Made by a program: the position numbers and the translations under genes. The notes under the pieces were generated by a model. The model did not search any database. It was not told where the DNA came from and saw only the letters and a program-made list of their open reading frames with translations. From Nephromyces sp. MM_2019 (lineage: Eukaryota; Apicomplexa; Aconoidasida; Nephromycida), in contig JADHZB010002102.1 of the NCBI GenBank assembly GCA_015657535.1, positions 1 to 40,166 on the forward strand: DNA of 40,166 bases, read 5' to 3'. This document shows, one piece after another, positions 10,267 through 22,461 of the stretch (position 1 is the first letter of the stretch; every line of letters starts with the position of its first letter).

Positions 10267-12918
10267 TCATAGCCTAGAGTGCACGACACCTCCGGAAATT
10301 ACGACGGTTTCTCCGGTGATGTACGAAGCATCATTGGAACACAAGAATGCAATAGGGCCGGCGACTTCTTCTGGTAAACCAACGCGACCCAACGCACACT
10401 CATCAGAACGGCGGGCTTCACTAATAGGCTCCCATAGAGGCCTTGAAAACTCAGTTTTTATAACACCTGTCATCAGGAAGTGTAGAGGATAAAATGAACA
10501 AGAACTACCAAGAAGGGATCCCAGCTGATCTATTCAAAGTTTAGGGTTATTCTCATGCTACTCACAAGAGTAGAAAAGAAGCAAAAAGTAACTGGATAGT
10601 ATTAAAAGCCATTATATTTCCATATGTAAGTACATTTTGGATTGGAAATTTAATTACCGCCGACGAAAAATATGCTGCATCGGAGCACAACTAAAGCTGC
10701 TCTCGTCATGATAAAGCAAACATGAAGCCCCTGTCACTTGCTTGTGGGAAGCCTAGCAAGTATAAAAACAAAATATCTTATAAAATAACACATTTCCTAG
10801 TTAAACTAACCTGGAGCAACACAATTTACGCGGATTTTGTTCTCACTGTAGAGATCAATTGCTAAAGCTCTAGTGAGACCTGCAAGAGCAATCTTACTCA
10901 CTGCATACATCCCAATGGGACTCATGGGCATATATCCTAAAAGACTGCCCACGAAAACTATGTTGCCTCCCTCGTTCATGTGATTTTTAAAGTCCTGCAC
11001 GAGATACAAGCTGCTGTTTAAGTTGACGTCCATTATTTTTTCAACCTGAAAAAGTAATACAAAAAGTTCAACGTGTTAAAAACAGCAGGTGCCTCAAAAG
11101 GTACGATATTGGCAAAAACGAAGCGAAGTTAATAGCACCAGATTACAACTTCTCCATACTTATGAAGGAAATCGCATCTGCATACTTATATGACTGGAGT
11201 ACCACCCATCTGGAGACTACTGTGAGTGGAATACCACCCATCTGCAAACTTAAAAAATAACATCCGCGCACTTATATGCCAATTGAATACCGCCATGTGT
11301 ACAAAAATGTGTGGAATACCTTCTCTACGCTTACAAATGGAGCCCAATCTGCGCACCTCCCTGTGGGAGCTTTCTAAAAATTTGCCACTTTCACGCAAAG
11401 CTCATGATCAAAACAACTACAAAAAAAGCACCATGCTGTATGAATCACCATCCTAAAGAAGCATTTGCACTCATAGAACTCGACAATACAACAATTCAGG
11501 CGAGAGTGGTACCCTATTAAAGAACTGCTTCCTTGAACATGCTCCATGCTACTATGTACACGAAGATCGGAGTAAAAATCTGCACTTATCCTAACCACTG
11601 ATCCTTCAGTATCAATAGTATGCCCATAATGTGGTGAAACTGCGGCGTTTGAGACGAGTACATCAATTTTTCTTGCGAAGTTCAACGTGGAAAATTCCAC
11701 AAGCCGCTTTCGCTGATCAGCACTCGAAACATGGCAGCTGATTCCCGAAACCTTTGGGACGAAGGGCTTGCCTACGGAGAAATGGTGTTTGAAGTTTTTG
11801 TTCCAGTTTGTGTAATTGAAAAATTACATATCATGCAGCCGCAAAAAAATTGATGCGATGAAACGTTATGTACCAACAGCATTTGGATACATGGAAATTA
11901 ACAACAGGGAAGAGTTCGCGACATCAACATAAAAATGACTGAAAGAGACGTTTGGTATGCCATTCAAAGTGAGTGGCTGCCAGCAGCTCGAACGAATAGC
12001 AAGGCATGCAAGTTCTGGAGAAACAAATCGCTTACACGAAGATTAACACACCATATTTTACGAAATGTGGTCTTGGCAGCTAAAGAAGTAAGGCAAACAC
12101 AGCATAGCCTCAAATTAACCATTTTAAAAGAGCATTCGTCTAGCAAAGGGGAAAAAAATTTTCTTAAGTCGAAAAATTTGCTCTAAAATACGCATTATAT
12201 TCGCATAAAGTCACTACCCTACCGTCAAACCACACTCATCCCCCCGAAATAGTAACTCATCAAGGACAGAAAAATCCATTCTTTATCCTAGAACACCACT
12301 TTTTGTGCAATATCCCGCAGACGTACACTATTCCAAACTACAATCAACAACTGATTAACAAGCTCTAGACCATTTGCCGCACAAAAGATTTTGGGTGGCT
12401 TAACTTTTGAAACTGGTAAGCATGCAGTCCCATTTTACTAGCAACGTCAAGCACCTCCTGAGAACAAGCCTAGTTTCCGGCTAGAAAATATATTTCATTC
12501 CACCGGCTATACGACAGCTTCAACCTCTTTACAAGGGTAAATTGTGCCATTGAGGATTTAACCATAAGCCAATTTCCTTGCTTATCACAAATAAAACCAT
12601 CTCCATATCTCAACATTGTGTCCCCTGGAGCTACTCTTAGAATCTCCTAATGAACACATCTCGAAGCCTTTAGCCTCACGAATCATTCTTCCATCTAGTA
12701 CCTTTTGAGTCCTTCAATTTCCTCTCCTGAAGCTCCTTCTGAAGCTGAGCGACGGCCTTCTCGACATTATCCTGCTTCCTTGATGATAAGACCACTTCTC
12801 CTCCTTCAAGAGCTATACGCCTTGCAGCTTCATACCCAATGCCAGCAGTACTAGCAGTGATAACAGCAACTTTTCCCTCAAAACGGTTAGGGTAAAACGT
12901 TGGAGTTTTGTCAGACAT
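10267..12918 (-). CDS. DHRS4: DHRS4-like short-chain dehydrogenase/reductase with peroxisomal PTS1, 4 exons
   Basis: NADP-dependent carbonyl/retinal reductase of the classical SDR superfamily; DHRS4 enzymes act in peroxisomes. The exons are 12918-12702, 11771-11596, 11045-10811 and 10466-10267. All phases agree, giving 275 residues, close to animal DHRS4 (about 278). Cofactor motif TASTAGIG is at residues 21-28, followed by LSSRKQDNV, which matches the DHRS4 signature [14 protein letters not shown] occupies the NNAG-type position. The catalytic residues are Ser165, Tyr178 and Lys182 (YAVSK), with 13 residues between Ser and Tyr as usual. [14 protein letters not shown] and [13 protein letters not shown] are typical of the family. 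The last residues are SRL, a PTS1, as in the mammalian enzyme. Introns are 930, 550 and 344 nt. The exon 2 acceptor CCGTAG, not the nearer CAAAG, keeps the frame. The exon 2 donor choice (GTG|GTTAGG) is the least certain point. Confidence 0.93.
11935..12085. repeat. Copy A of a dispersed repeat
   Basis: This stretch shares two blocks in the same order with 14719-14815: atgac.gaaag.gac.tttggt at its start, and acaccatatttt.c.gaaat..tggtc. The blocks lie 113 bases apart here and 58 apart in the other copy. It sits in intron 1 of the DHRS4-like gene. It also holds an 83-codon plus-strand frame that I take to be incidental or a relic. Confidence 0.45.
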
Positions 12919-13679
12919 TGTAAAACACCGAAAAAATGACGCGCCCGTATCTCTTGATGTCGAACCTAGAATCCGTATACGCAGGACGCTTCAATCGGAA
13001 TGATATTATTGGAAAAAAAGGAACGTAACAGTAACCTATTTTTCTTGATATGTAAGCGCCTTATTTTATCCAAATATTTGCCGTCTGTAACATCTATCAA
13101 TATTTGAAATACCTTACTGAAGACTGGATGCCGCACCTACGTAGTAGCACAAATTGCGGCAAATGGCTTAACTGTGTTGGGAAGACGTTTAGTGCTTGCA
13201 GTGGTAATGCGCAACGTGTTATTCACGAGACACCTGGTCGAGGTTCTGACATAGAAAACATGGCTGAAAATTTGTAGCATTGTTTAGCATGTTTGGATGA
13301 GTCGCATCCGCGAGCTTGGTTGTGTAATATTGCACTACCTTTTGCTTTGTGCCTAGCAGCTGGGCGACGACGGAACCAGTGCATCCAACATGAACGTCGC
13401 GCTTGCCGATAGCACGGGCTTTCGCATACCTCAGTTATTCAAGCTATGGTAGAGCGAGTGAATCCAAACAGGAAATTTTTAAGCATCTGTTAGCAAAGTA
13501 CATTTATCCAAGCTATTTGCATATTTTATCCTGCCCTTCAATCTACTCATGCTTCAACACCAACATGCCTGTCACTCTTGACGAGATAACTTGTTCTTAC
13601 TTGCTGCAGTATGCAAGGAATCACGTCGTGAAAGTTCTTCACATAATTCTACCAGTCTACCAAATCATAAAATTCCTCG

Positions 13680-13976
13680 TTAAATCTGATATATTTGTCC
13701 AGGAGTAATTTTTCTTTCCGTTTCATTGCATTTTTCCAGGAGTATAGTTGCTAATGATAGTCCAATTGCAAGTGCATAATTCTGGTACACCGGGGCATAC
13801 ATATCATTTACTTCTCTTAGCGATACCGTGGTGATATTCTTTATGTATATTGATTCTGAGTAGAATGCCGCATTTAAATTGTTAACACTATCATGGGACC
13901 ACCCTTCGTCTTTACTCCAACTTTCAACCGTTAACTGTAAAATTCTATGTGGTAGGAAGCATTTATCCAATGGCAA
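13680..13976 (-). CDS. Unassigned reading frame, probably a terminal exon
   Basis: The minus strand is open for 98 codons, ending QIYQI then TAA. It may begin at a TTTTACAG acceptor near 13935, giving LTVESWSKDEGWSHD, then NNLNAAFYSESIYIKNITT, then REVNDMYAPVYQNYALAIGL. The composition is balanced and free of simple repeats. YALAIGLSLATILLE is hydrophobic enough for a membrane segment. The family is not recognised. The 14033-14278 frame on the same strand could be an upstream exon, but I found no splice pair that joins the two in phase. Confidence 0.35.
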   Translation of the reverse strand: MPLDKCFLPHRILQLTVESWSKDEGWSHDSVNNLNAAFYSESIYIKNITTVSLREVNDMYAPVYQNYALAIGLSLATILLEKCNETERKITPGQIYQI

Positions 13977-14032
13977 TTAGTGTCAGCAATGAGTGACTGT
14001 GTTGCCATGCTTGCCAAATGGACAAAAATCAT

Positions 14033-14298
14033 TCAAACTCCCGGATTACAAAGCTTACACACAAAAAACACGGTGTTACATGTTCTAGCTCTCACTGGTA
14101 ACCTGATCATTAGGGTATTTAAGCGGCGCTTGCCACACGGTGGATTATCATCCCAGTGAGGAGCTCCACGTAAGACATTTTTGTGCACATACTTGATGCA
14201 CTCTCGCTTTCGGGGAAAAAAGTAGACATTATTCGCCAAAAACTTCGCATTGGGCGCAGCCACTTCAGCATTCTTCACGGCGAGAAGTATTTCTGCTC
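14033..14298 (-). CDS. Unassigned reading frame upstream of 13.7 kb frame
   Basis: The minus strand is open through LLAVKNAEVAAPNAKFLANN, VYFFPRKRECIKYVHKN and APHWDDNPPCGKRRLNTL to a stop at 14033. There is no convincing ATG, so it would have to be an internal exon or a relic. Possible donors are AG|GTTACC and T|GTAACA near 14080-14120. The basic, cysteine-containing sequence does not match a family I know. Confidence 0.3.
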
Positions 14299-14718
14299 CT
14301 CAGGTTTTGTGAATGTCTACAGCTTGCTGACTGTTGCACAATTCTATAGCAGCTGTCTTTTTTGTTTGTGGATAGCTTAGGTTGTAATGCAACTCCGTAT
14401 CCATCTTACTTAATGGGATCTAGCGTATGCAAGTATATTTTTGACCGATTTCAAGACGCTTTTTACTGGCTTGTGAATTTTTACAGGATGCTCATGCTTT
14501 GGAAGAACCCTTTACGTGGCGAAGCAAGGGCATGAGACCGAAGCAGCTAGCAAGCATGTAGAAAAGGCGGCAAGCTAGAGCTCGAAAAACTGAGGTGTGC
14601 TTGCCTACAGCAGATAACGTCGCACTACATTCGTTTCAACAGCGTGGTGTTTACTAACATACAAATGCAGGGGAGAGTCATGTTTTTAATGGCAGCAAGG
14701 CTCTTAGGTTACACAAGA

Positions 14719-14815
14719 ATGACAGAAAGTGACATTTGGTGTGTAAAATTGTAGCCTGCACATGCGAGCTAAATATACACCATATTTTCCTGAAATTCAT
14801 GGTCGTCAACCTGTT
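14719..14815. repeat. Copy B of a dispersed repeat
   Basis: Homologous to 11935-12085 (same two blocks, same order, same strand), with about 55 bases fewer between the blocks. It lies in non-coding DNA. Two such copies within 3 kb suggest an old interspersed element or a segmental duplication. Confidence 0.45.
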
Positions 14816-16132
14816 TGTACATGACTTGTAAACTTATGAACATAGTTTCTGGCATGCGAACAGTACAATATGATGCAGATTTTTGTGCAACTAAATTTTA
14901 TTGAAGCCTCCAGCAATACTACAGTGCACATATATCAGGGAAACCTTCTACAGCATAATTGTGACTGAATGGCTATGCGCATACCCCATGCATCCTGTGT
15001 GAGCTAGCCCGCGTCAGCGCTGAAAATTCGATTTTATGAGGCTAGGATGACAAGATTTATGCAGTCACCTCAAATGTTGACAACAAAAGTATAAGCATAA
15101 GAATGCAACGACGGTTCTATGTAAAGAATAAAAGCTATTGGAAGCGCGAAATAAATGTGGATTCAGGAATGAATAGAAAGATGCTGAGATTATTGTTAGT
15201 TTATGCAAGCGCAGCCTGTTCACAAGTGACTAGCATGCGTCGCTGGCTGCAACTCCCGGAAAAACATTACTAGAGATCACATGCTCAGGGCTGCTAAGCT
15301 CGAGAGCTACGGCGCTCGCTAGTAGCAGTGCAGTGGCGGTGGTATGTCAGCCCGTAGGGTACAACGCATTTGTAATGCGTTGTGCCATGCGATCATCGGT
15401 TTTCTAAGAAGCAGAACCTGTGAAATGCCACCTCCATTCACTGCCTTAGTAGCACTACATCGGCCCTACCCTCGACGTCGTATGCGGGTTTATGTTACCT
15501 TTTGCCTACATACCCGGCATTTCTTTCATCTAAACCTCTAAGAATTCATGGATTTTTTTGAAGAAATTTTGGTCTTAAACACAGTTTACAGTTGCTTCCT
15601 ATATGGTTACAGCTCTGGCAGCCCATTTTTCTCACCTCTCGTATGAATGGGGGGATCATACCATTATAATCTAGCTACAATACACGGGTTTATTTATATA
15701 ACACTTCAACTTGTCTGCAACTTTCTTTTGGGATATTTTTCGGCAGTATCGCATCCTCTGGATATTTGGTAAGAAACTCTCTTCCGATACTACAATACCT
15801 TACTTGGTTTTTTTGCATGTCTCGACATGCAGATACCTAAACTGATTAAATAGCAATTTGATACTTGAAGAGTGTTGGCAAACGCTAAAACAACTTTTGT
15901 GCTTACCGTTCATCCCTCCTAGCTAGCTTCTATCGTTACAAGTCTCAGAACTGCTACATAAGGGCAGCATGAGGTGAATTTAGATCCACGTGACCTCCAT
16001 ATTCTTGAAGATGGCCTGAAACATATTTTCGCTTGATTGTAATGATCTTCACCATACCCGACGATTTATCTCGAAGCTGCGCTACCTCGCGTGCAAGTAC
16101 ACCTGTTAATTTCCTCAATATCCTTCCCGGCC
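14816..16132. other. Non-coding stretch upstream of HCCS
   Basis: No supportable gene. Open frames here are short and AT-driven. The last few hundred bases presumably contain the HCCS promoter and leader, but no core element stands out. Confidence 0.5.
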
Positions 16133-16882
16133 ATGAAGAGCCAGTCCGAAGACTCCTTTTGTACGCCCTGTGAAAGGCGTGCAGAAAACCAACAAACATC
16201 AAACAATTCCTTCTCTGAGCCAGTTACTTATTCTTTTTCGAATGCTTCCTCCAGTCTTGTCAACAAGTCGGATTCTTCCACCCAGCTTAATGAGTTTGCT
16301 TCCACTGACGACCCCGTTACTCGCGAGTGTCCCCTCGATTTTGCTGACGTTCCAGATTTTCTCAGCAAGGAGAGGGTAAAGTCCAGTATACCATGCACCA
16401 CGGGGGAATGGTTCTATCCTTCTCCATATCAATTTTTCAAGTCTGCTACAGCGAAGGGCCATTCTATCGATCCTGCTGATGTCCCTATGGTTGTTGCTAT
16501 CCATAACCTTGTAAATGAACAGTGTTGGGCTCGTATTATGGAATACGAAAAGTTGCACTATCATAGTTGCCCAACCCCTAAGTTAATGAGATTCAATGGA
16601 AAGGTCCAGGAAGTTTCAATAAAGGCAAGAATATATGGTATGCTTGGCTATGAGGGGCCATTTGACAGGCATGACTGGTTTGTAGATCGATGTGGCAAGA
16701 GCATTCGCTATCTGGTTGACTTTTATGATGGAGCACGCGGGTCAGTGGAAGATATGCAGATGGGGAAGCAGGAAGGGGTTTCCATTTTTATTGATGCAAG
16801 GCCAGAAGTGACTTTGCAAGGATGGTGGGATAGAAGTGTAATGTTGCTGCACCGCAAACGGTTGCAGTTGTTTGGGTATTGA
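16133..16882 (+). CDS. HCCS: Holocytochrome c-type synthase (cytochrome c haem lyase), single exon
   Basis: HCCS attaches haem covalently to the CXXCH motif of apocytochrome c in the mitochondrial intermembrane space (maturation system III). The 249-residue product is typical in length. After a low-complexity Ser-rich N-terminus with a Cys-Pro haem-regulatory-like motif (RECPL, Cys66-Pro67) come EWFYPSPYQFFKSATAKG (92-109), IHNLVNEQCWARIMEYEKLH (123-142), RIYGMLGYEGPFDRHDWFVD (166-185) and RCGKSIRYLVDFYDG (186-200). His180 in DRHDW matches the axial haem ligand (human His154). DARPEV near 221 matches the conserved LDVRP region. ATG 16133 is the first in-frame ATG after GTG 16091 and leaves the whole conserved domain. 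There is no intron, unlike the other recognised genes here. Start choice is fairly secure; identity is very secure. Confidence 0.96.
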   Translation: MKSQSEDSFCTPCERRAENQQTSNNSFSEPVTYSFSNASSSLVNKSDSSTQLNEFASTDDPVTRECPLDFADVPDFLSKERVKSSIPCTTGEWFYPSPYQFFKSATAKGHSIDPADVPMVVAIHNLVNEQCWARIMEYEKLHYHSCPTPKLMRFNGKVQEVSIKARIYGMLGYEGPFDRHDWFVDRCGKSIRYLVDFYDGARGSVEDMQMGKQEGVSIFIDARPEVTLQGWWDRSVMLLHRKRLQLFGY

Positions 16883-19800
16883 AGAACAGAGGATGCTGGT
16901 TGTGCGGATATGTAATTTTGAAAGTTTTTATTTTTTTGTATCAAGAGGGAAATTGTATTCCAGCTTAGTTGAGCATGGATTATAGTAGCTTTTCGCTGTT
17001 AGATTTGCACATACACATGCGAAAAGTGAGAAAGCAATCGTAATCTGCTATCTTATAAGGCGCCAAGACGGGACATCCTAGCTCTAAAGGTGTGCATCAT
17101 TAAGCGAAAAACTAGCCAGCCTCTGGAATATATGAGCAATCAATTGCTCGTATTAGTAAATTTGTGGAAACTCCCCTGTTAGAATCGTTGGTATGCAGAT
17201 AGCGAAGGAATATTCTGTTTTTTCCCACTGCTGGTGACTCGATAGTATATCCTCTGCTGTAAAATCCCCTCTTTTTTTGCTTTTTAACGAGAAGAATTCC
17301 CTAATTCCCTCGCGATTAACGGTTAAAGTCTTTCATTCGCTTTTTAAATGGGATATTAAGTGTAGGAAACTTCTAACTTATCGCTTCACGAAGATGCCCG
17401 TCTTAAGCTTGACATTATAAATAAGATATTTCATACTTAAAAAGGTATCTTGTTGTATACTCTTGTATTTACTAATGTATCAATATGTAGAGATATAATT
17501 ATACAGGTCTGTCTTCGGAATGCAAACACCGTTGTGTATTCCCCTGGATAAACATATACACAATTAGATATAAGGTCTTTCGATTTTCCACTATTTAATA
17601 GAGTGTGGTTTAAAGTGATCATGCCGTCAGAATCTCGTGATTGTTTAGGCTTTTGCAGTTGACGGAGTTTTTCGCTTCTTTCGCTTTACGCTGAGAATTT
17701 AGAACTAAATAGGCTTGTATATGCCTGCATTTGTTTTTCCGAATTTCGAACTTGCTGAATTTTGATGCGCATTAAAATGTTACGCATTTCATGCGGTGCG
17801 TAGTGCGGAACTTGGTGCTCTCACTTGTTCGCTTTTATTGAGATGTATTTTGTTAACTACGTCCTTTCTTGAAATGACTCTATTTGCTTGGGTGATTTCT
17901 TCAATTTGAATAAAATCGTTTACTTCAATGGTGGTAGTATGCTTAGTCAAAAGTCTTACTGCAAGTTCCTTTAGTGATACTAGCACTTTGTGTGCGATGA
18001 GAAGTATGTATGTGATGAGAAGTTTGTGTCCATGTGCTGCTATTTTAAGATACAGCGTTTAATCCTCTGTCGGAGTGGGGAAGCAAAATTTTCACTTCCG
18101 AGGTAGCTGTGAATTGGTGTGATATTTTTTTGCCATTAATCTTCTGCGATGAATTATTTCAAATACGGAGTTTAACGAGTCGCTTTTACGTGTTCAAGAA
18201 CTGAGAAAAAAAATGCATATGATTTTTTTGTACCTAGCGTTAGTTTTATGATTTTCCTACTTACGAGTGGCCGCCATGCAAAAGCAGTGAAAAAGTAATC
18301 GTACTCATCACGAAAAACAAGGAACAGTAGGTAGCTGCAGAGTTTTTTACGAAGCAAACAACTCTAGTAAGAGGCTTGACATGGGCACGCACAAGTGAGG
18401 AAGAAGAGCTGCGGTTTATATTTATACAGCAGCAGTCGATAACTTTCGATGTTTTCATTTTGCAAAGAATCGCGAATTTAGTGGTAGAAGAAATTTCCTA
18501 GCTTCAGCGCTGTATATTCATGCTTGTGTGAGCTTATTAGTTATTTGGAAGACTGTATATTTATGCTACATAAAAAAGGCTTTCTTGTTTTCTGTGGTGA
18601 ATTTTCCTATGTATATTTGTTATGTCGCTACAACCTGTATTAATATAGGTTATGGCTGATTATGGATTTTTGTTGTCCATGATACCATGAAATTGGGCAC
18701 AATAACAGCATAAAAGTTGATTTTAATGAATAGTCCTTAACTTCGTAATATAATGGGCGATTGATTGTTGTAAAAAGCACTAGTGGGTGAATTTGAGTGC
18801 TTGTAGCATTACTGTTGCCTTCCCGTACACTAGATCTTGATTTAGGGAGTCTGTTTTACTTTGTGCTCTTGCTGAGCGTTCGGTTATGTGTTTTAGACTG
18901 CTTGCTCATTGCGCATAAGCTGATTAGCTTTTGCTTTTCCTATATGCGTTTGGTCCTCGCTAAACCTTTCTTTTGACAAGTACTGGTATTCGTATATTCA
19001 TTTAAAACGTACTATTTTCCAAGCTTTTGCTTTTTTGGTCGAAATTGAACCCTTTTATGCATCTTTAAGCACCTATTCCCTTTAGATAAAGTCTCCATTA
19101 ATGTGAGCTATTTAATTCTCTAAGTTTTTATTTATTCTTAGTTTGTAGGCTTGTCCGTATTGTAGCTTAGAGCATTACCGGTGAAAATTCTTGAGGCCTC
19201 AACCTGAGAGTTTTCGTTGCCACGAAAGTTGCTTAAATAATTTCAGCAAAATAGCCATAAATGCGTCTTTACTCGAGAGGAGCATCTCATCAGCCTTCCA
19301 TCAATTTTGTTCAGCATTTATAACGCATGAAAGTGATAGGACAGGATAGCTAAATTTACTCTTATTTCTATGGGTGGCTGTTTTATCTGGTGCCGCAGGT
19401 GATAGCAGGTAATTTTCTGGTATCCCCTGTTACGTTCATAAGAGCGAATGGTCAGCGTAGTGATCAGATTTACTTGGAAACATGAGATCAATCATTAATA
19501 TTACGAATTACTTAGTGCTCCTCTAACTTGGCAAAAAATCTTATTTCCTGGAGTAAACAAAAATGAAATAGGGCCACCTTCTATCCTACATTTTCTCTGA
19601 TTTGATAAGGCAAAGTGGCATCGGCATGCTAGTTAAGATCTGGGATATGTTATTTTAATGGGGTGAGACTTCGATGTTCTCCTTCTGGGGCTTGTAAGTT
19701 CGGAAAAAGTGTATGCCTATAATTTGTAGTTCTCCGAGTGCGAGGTCTGAGCTTTGCAGGCGTTACAGCCGATGAGACTTGTACCTGAGACGTTACGGTA

Positions 19801-22440
19801 ATGGTTGTAAGCTGTAATGGAGGCTTTTGTGTAGGTGTCGGGCACTGCTTGAAGATAACTTTCAGCTACATAGATTCCAACCTGGGGGGCAATATGATGA
19901 AGGCATCTCCATTAAGATGTGGTAGGATTTGGATTTAGGACTCGGTCCTTTTCTTCAGTCGTGCCCATGGCTCTGCAAGCTTAGGCCTTATAGGCCACTG
20001 CCATAATTTCCAGCTAGTGGATATTTCTATTTAAAAATTTTGTTTTTGCTAGTCATGCGATCTGGTGAATATTCCTGCTTCGAAAGTTCCGTTGGGAAGC
20101 TTTAAGATTGCGTAACCCACTTTTACACTATCGTTACCTCATGAGATGTATACCTGAGGCACTGGTTTACGGTGGGGAGCCTATTTGGCAAAATAGTGTT
20201 TGCACTCATCACTCCAATTATGTATTAAGCTAAATCTTTAACTAGAGGACTTTAGAGGTGACGATATTCAGTGCTGACTTCTTAAATCTTATGAAAGCGC
20301 TATCGTAAAATGAGGCAAGAACACTAGATGAGCAACCCTTTGGTCCCCCCGTATTCCTTTTCTTGCAATGGTTACAAGTGTGTGGGCTTACTGCTCCAAC
20401 TCTGCGAAATTTTTTGCAGCTCACGGTGACTTGGGTCCATTAATGTTACATTCACTTCTTCTCCAAACATAAGAGGATGCCACGCGTCAGAGTTGACCAA
20501 CATTGGAGATACTAGCAAGCATGAGGTTGAAATAGAAACTTTAATAAGAAGAAACAAAAGAAACTCAGCATAAACGCTGCTGAAAGATATCTAAACTATC
20601 AGAGAATCATCTGCTCAATTTCACAAAGGCGGAGTAGCCTGCCGTCATATGAGCGAACTAAACAAGTGGTGCTAAAAGGACAAGCGCGTATCGACCTGTC
20701 TTCAACATTTAATCTTTAGCTCACAGCCAAGTCGAAAGCACGGAACTTCATGCATGTTGCCGCGAAGGTTATAATGCTATGCATATAATATTCAAATATT
20801 GTTAATTGGTGTTATTGTGGAAAATACGTGTCTACTAGTTGCATTCATTTTAAGTTTCGCTCTCAACCTGCACGTACATTTTGAAATCAGCTGGGAAAAC
20901 AAATCGAGACGCTTCTTCCATGATCGCGTCTACGGCTTCGCGCACGAAAACTTCACCTGTTAATATAAAAACCCCAAAATTATTTCATGCGCTTTTTTGC
21001 CCTCAGTTTTTAGCACGAGACATCAAATTTGTTAGACAGCAAGGAAGATAGATTTATCTATCTTTGGCCTGCATGCGCATTCCGTGCACTTGTGCATAAG
21101 ATGCTCGCTCCGTCCTCAAAAGCACGCGCCACCTGACACGGGCTTGAGCTAGCCAGAGCGCAACGTTTGTTTTATAGTTTATGCCCAGTTATTGCAAATC
21201 CTACCATTGCTGACTATAAACCTTGTGTCATATTCTCAAAAAAGCCAGAAGCAACAACGGGTATAAAATTCATTTTAGTATATTTATTCACTGGGAAGCG
21301 GATATGTGATAATCTGATAATTATAATCGGCGATATTCATAAGTTCTTGGAGCATTAGGTGGCTGCGAAGTGGCCGGAAGCTTTGCGTCGTTCGGGAACT
21401 GGTGATTCGCGTAAATACGGGGAAAAAAGATGCAGTATTGCTTAGTTATTTTAGTGCTCACCAGGTAACAAAAAATATGCGGAATTTGCGACCACACTTT
21501 AGCCATGACTAAAGTCAGAAGACTTCCACAAAACTAATTTGAGCGAGAAGTTTTGTACGTTTTGGGAGTGGTAGCTGTAACGGAATGCTATTTAGCTACG
21601 AAAATTCAGTTCCGTGCTGAATTTATCTACACCATCCACAGTTACCAGCAAGTGCTTCGGGCCCTAATAATGAGAACCTGCATTGGTTGCGAAAGTGAAG
21701 GGCAATGAACTGGCCAGTAGTCATTTATACCTCGGTTGACCAAACTTTTGCTTAATGATAAATCTACGGGTATCATCATTCTGCAGCTTGTGGGGGATTT
21801 TCATTCACTTTTAGCCTGTTTATACCTAATCCACCTATTGCCTTATCGTACAGTTAACTTTTTTACGCTTTGTGCCACCTTCATAATTAATGGCTTTTTT
21901 GTTTGCATTTGTGTTGAGTGTTCTGCATGGTAACCTCCAGTAAGCTTTGATACTACTAATAACTTAGTGTTATATTAAAATTAAAACAATTAATCCAGCA
22001 ATCCATCACTATTAGAAAGCTGAAGTGCTATATCTACTTTGCATGGAGATATATTAAATGATATTAACGACGCTTGCATCTAATGTAACCGTAGTATTTC
22101 TGTAGGTATGTGCATATTTTAAGGCCAGATAACGGCTTCAAGCTTGTTTAGTACCTGTAATTTAAAGAATTCTACAAAGAAAACAAGCAGGGTGCGAATA
22201 TCGCAAAATTTTTATAATTGTGGATATCCTGGAAAAGAGTTGGGATCTTAAATTTACTGCGTTCATATATTTTTGTAAAATAATACATTAGCCATTGTAC
22301 TAATACTTAAGGCAGCTGGTCTTGTAGCAATGCTAGCATTAGCAAAGAGTCTAGTTTACATCATAATTGATGCAATTCGTCATTTCTTCGGTATAAGTTT
22401 CCTCATATATATGGGACCTCTGCATCACTACATAGCAGCG
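16883..22440. other. Gene-poor region between HCCS and U2AF2
   Basis: About 5.5 kb without a supportable complete gene. The only convincing coding-like segment is the 29-codon block at 20868-20956 on the minus strand. A minus-strand stretch near 20.4-20.53 kb (with WHPLMFGEEVNVTLMDPSH) also reads like protein, but its splice phases do not join that block. Confidence 0.45.
20868..20956 (-). CDS. Isolated exon-like block, unknown gene
   Basis: The minus strand has an ATTAACAG acceptor, two phase bases, 29 codons (EVFVREAVDAIMEEASRF, then VFPADFKMYVQ), and a CAG|GTTGAG donor. The block is GC-richer than its surroundings and reads as an alpha-helical segment. A histone-fold-like helix is one possibility, but that is speculation. 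No partner exon could be joined with confidence. Confidence 0.35.
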
Positions 22441-22461
22441 GCGAAACCCTGCATTTTGAAG

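Noticed and set aside
11596..11765. Exon 2 of the DHRS4-like gene starting after CCCAAAG
   Set aside because: That acceptor breaks the reading frame. The acceptor CCGTAG before 11771 restores phase and adds KPFVPK.
16091..16132. HCCS starting at 16091
   Set aside because: That codon is GTG, not ATG; 16133 is the first in-frame ATG.
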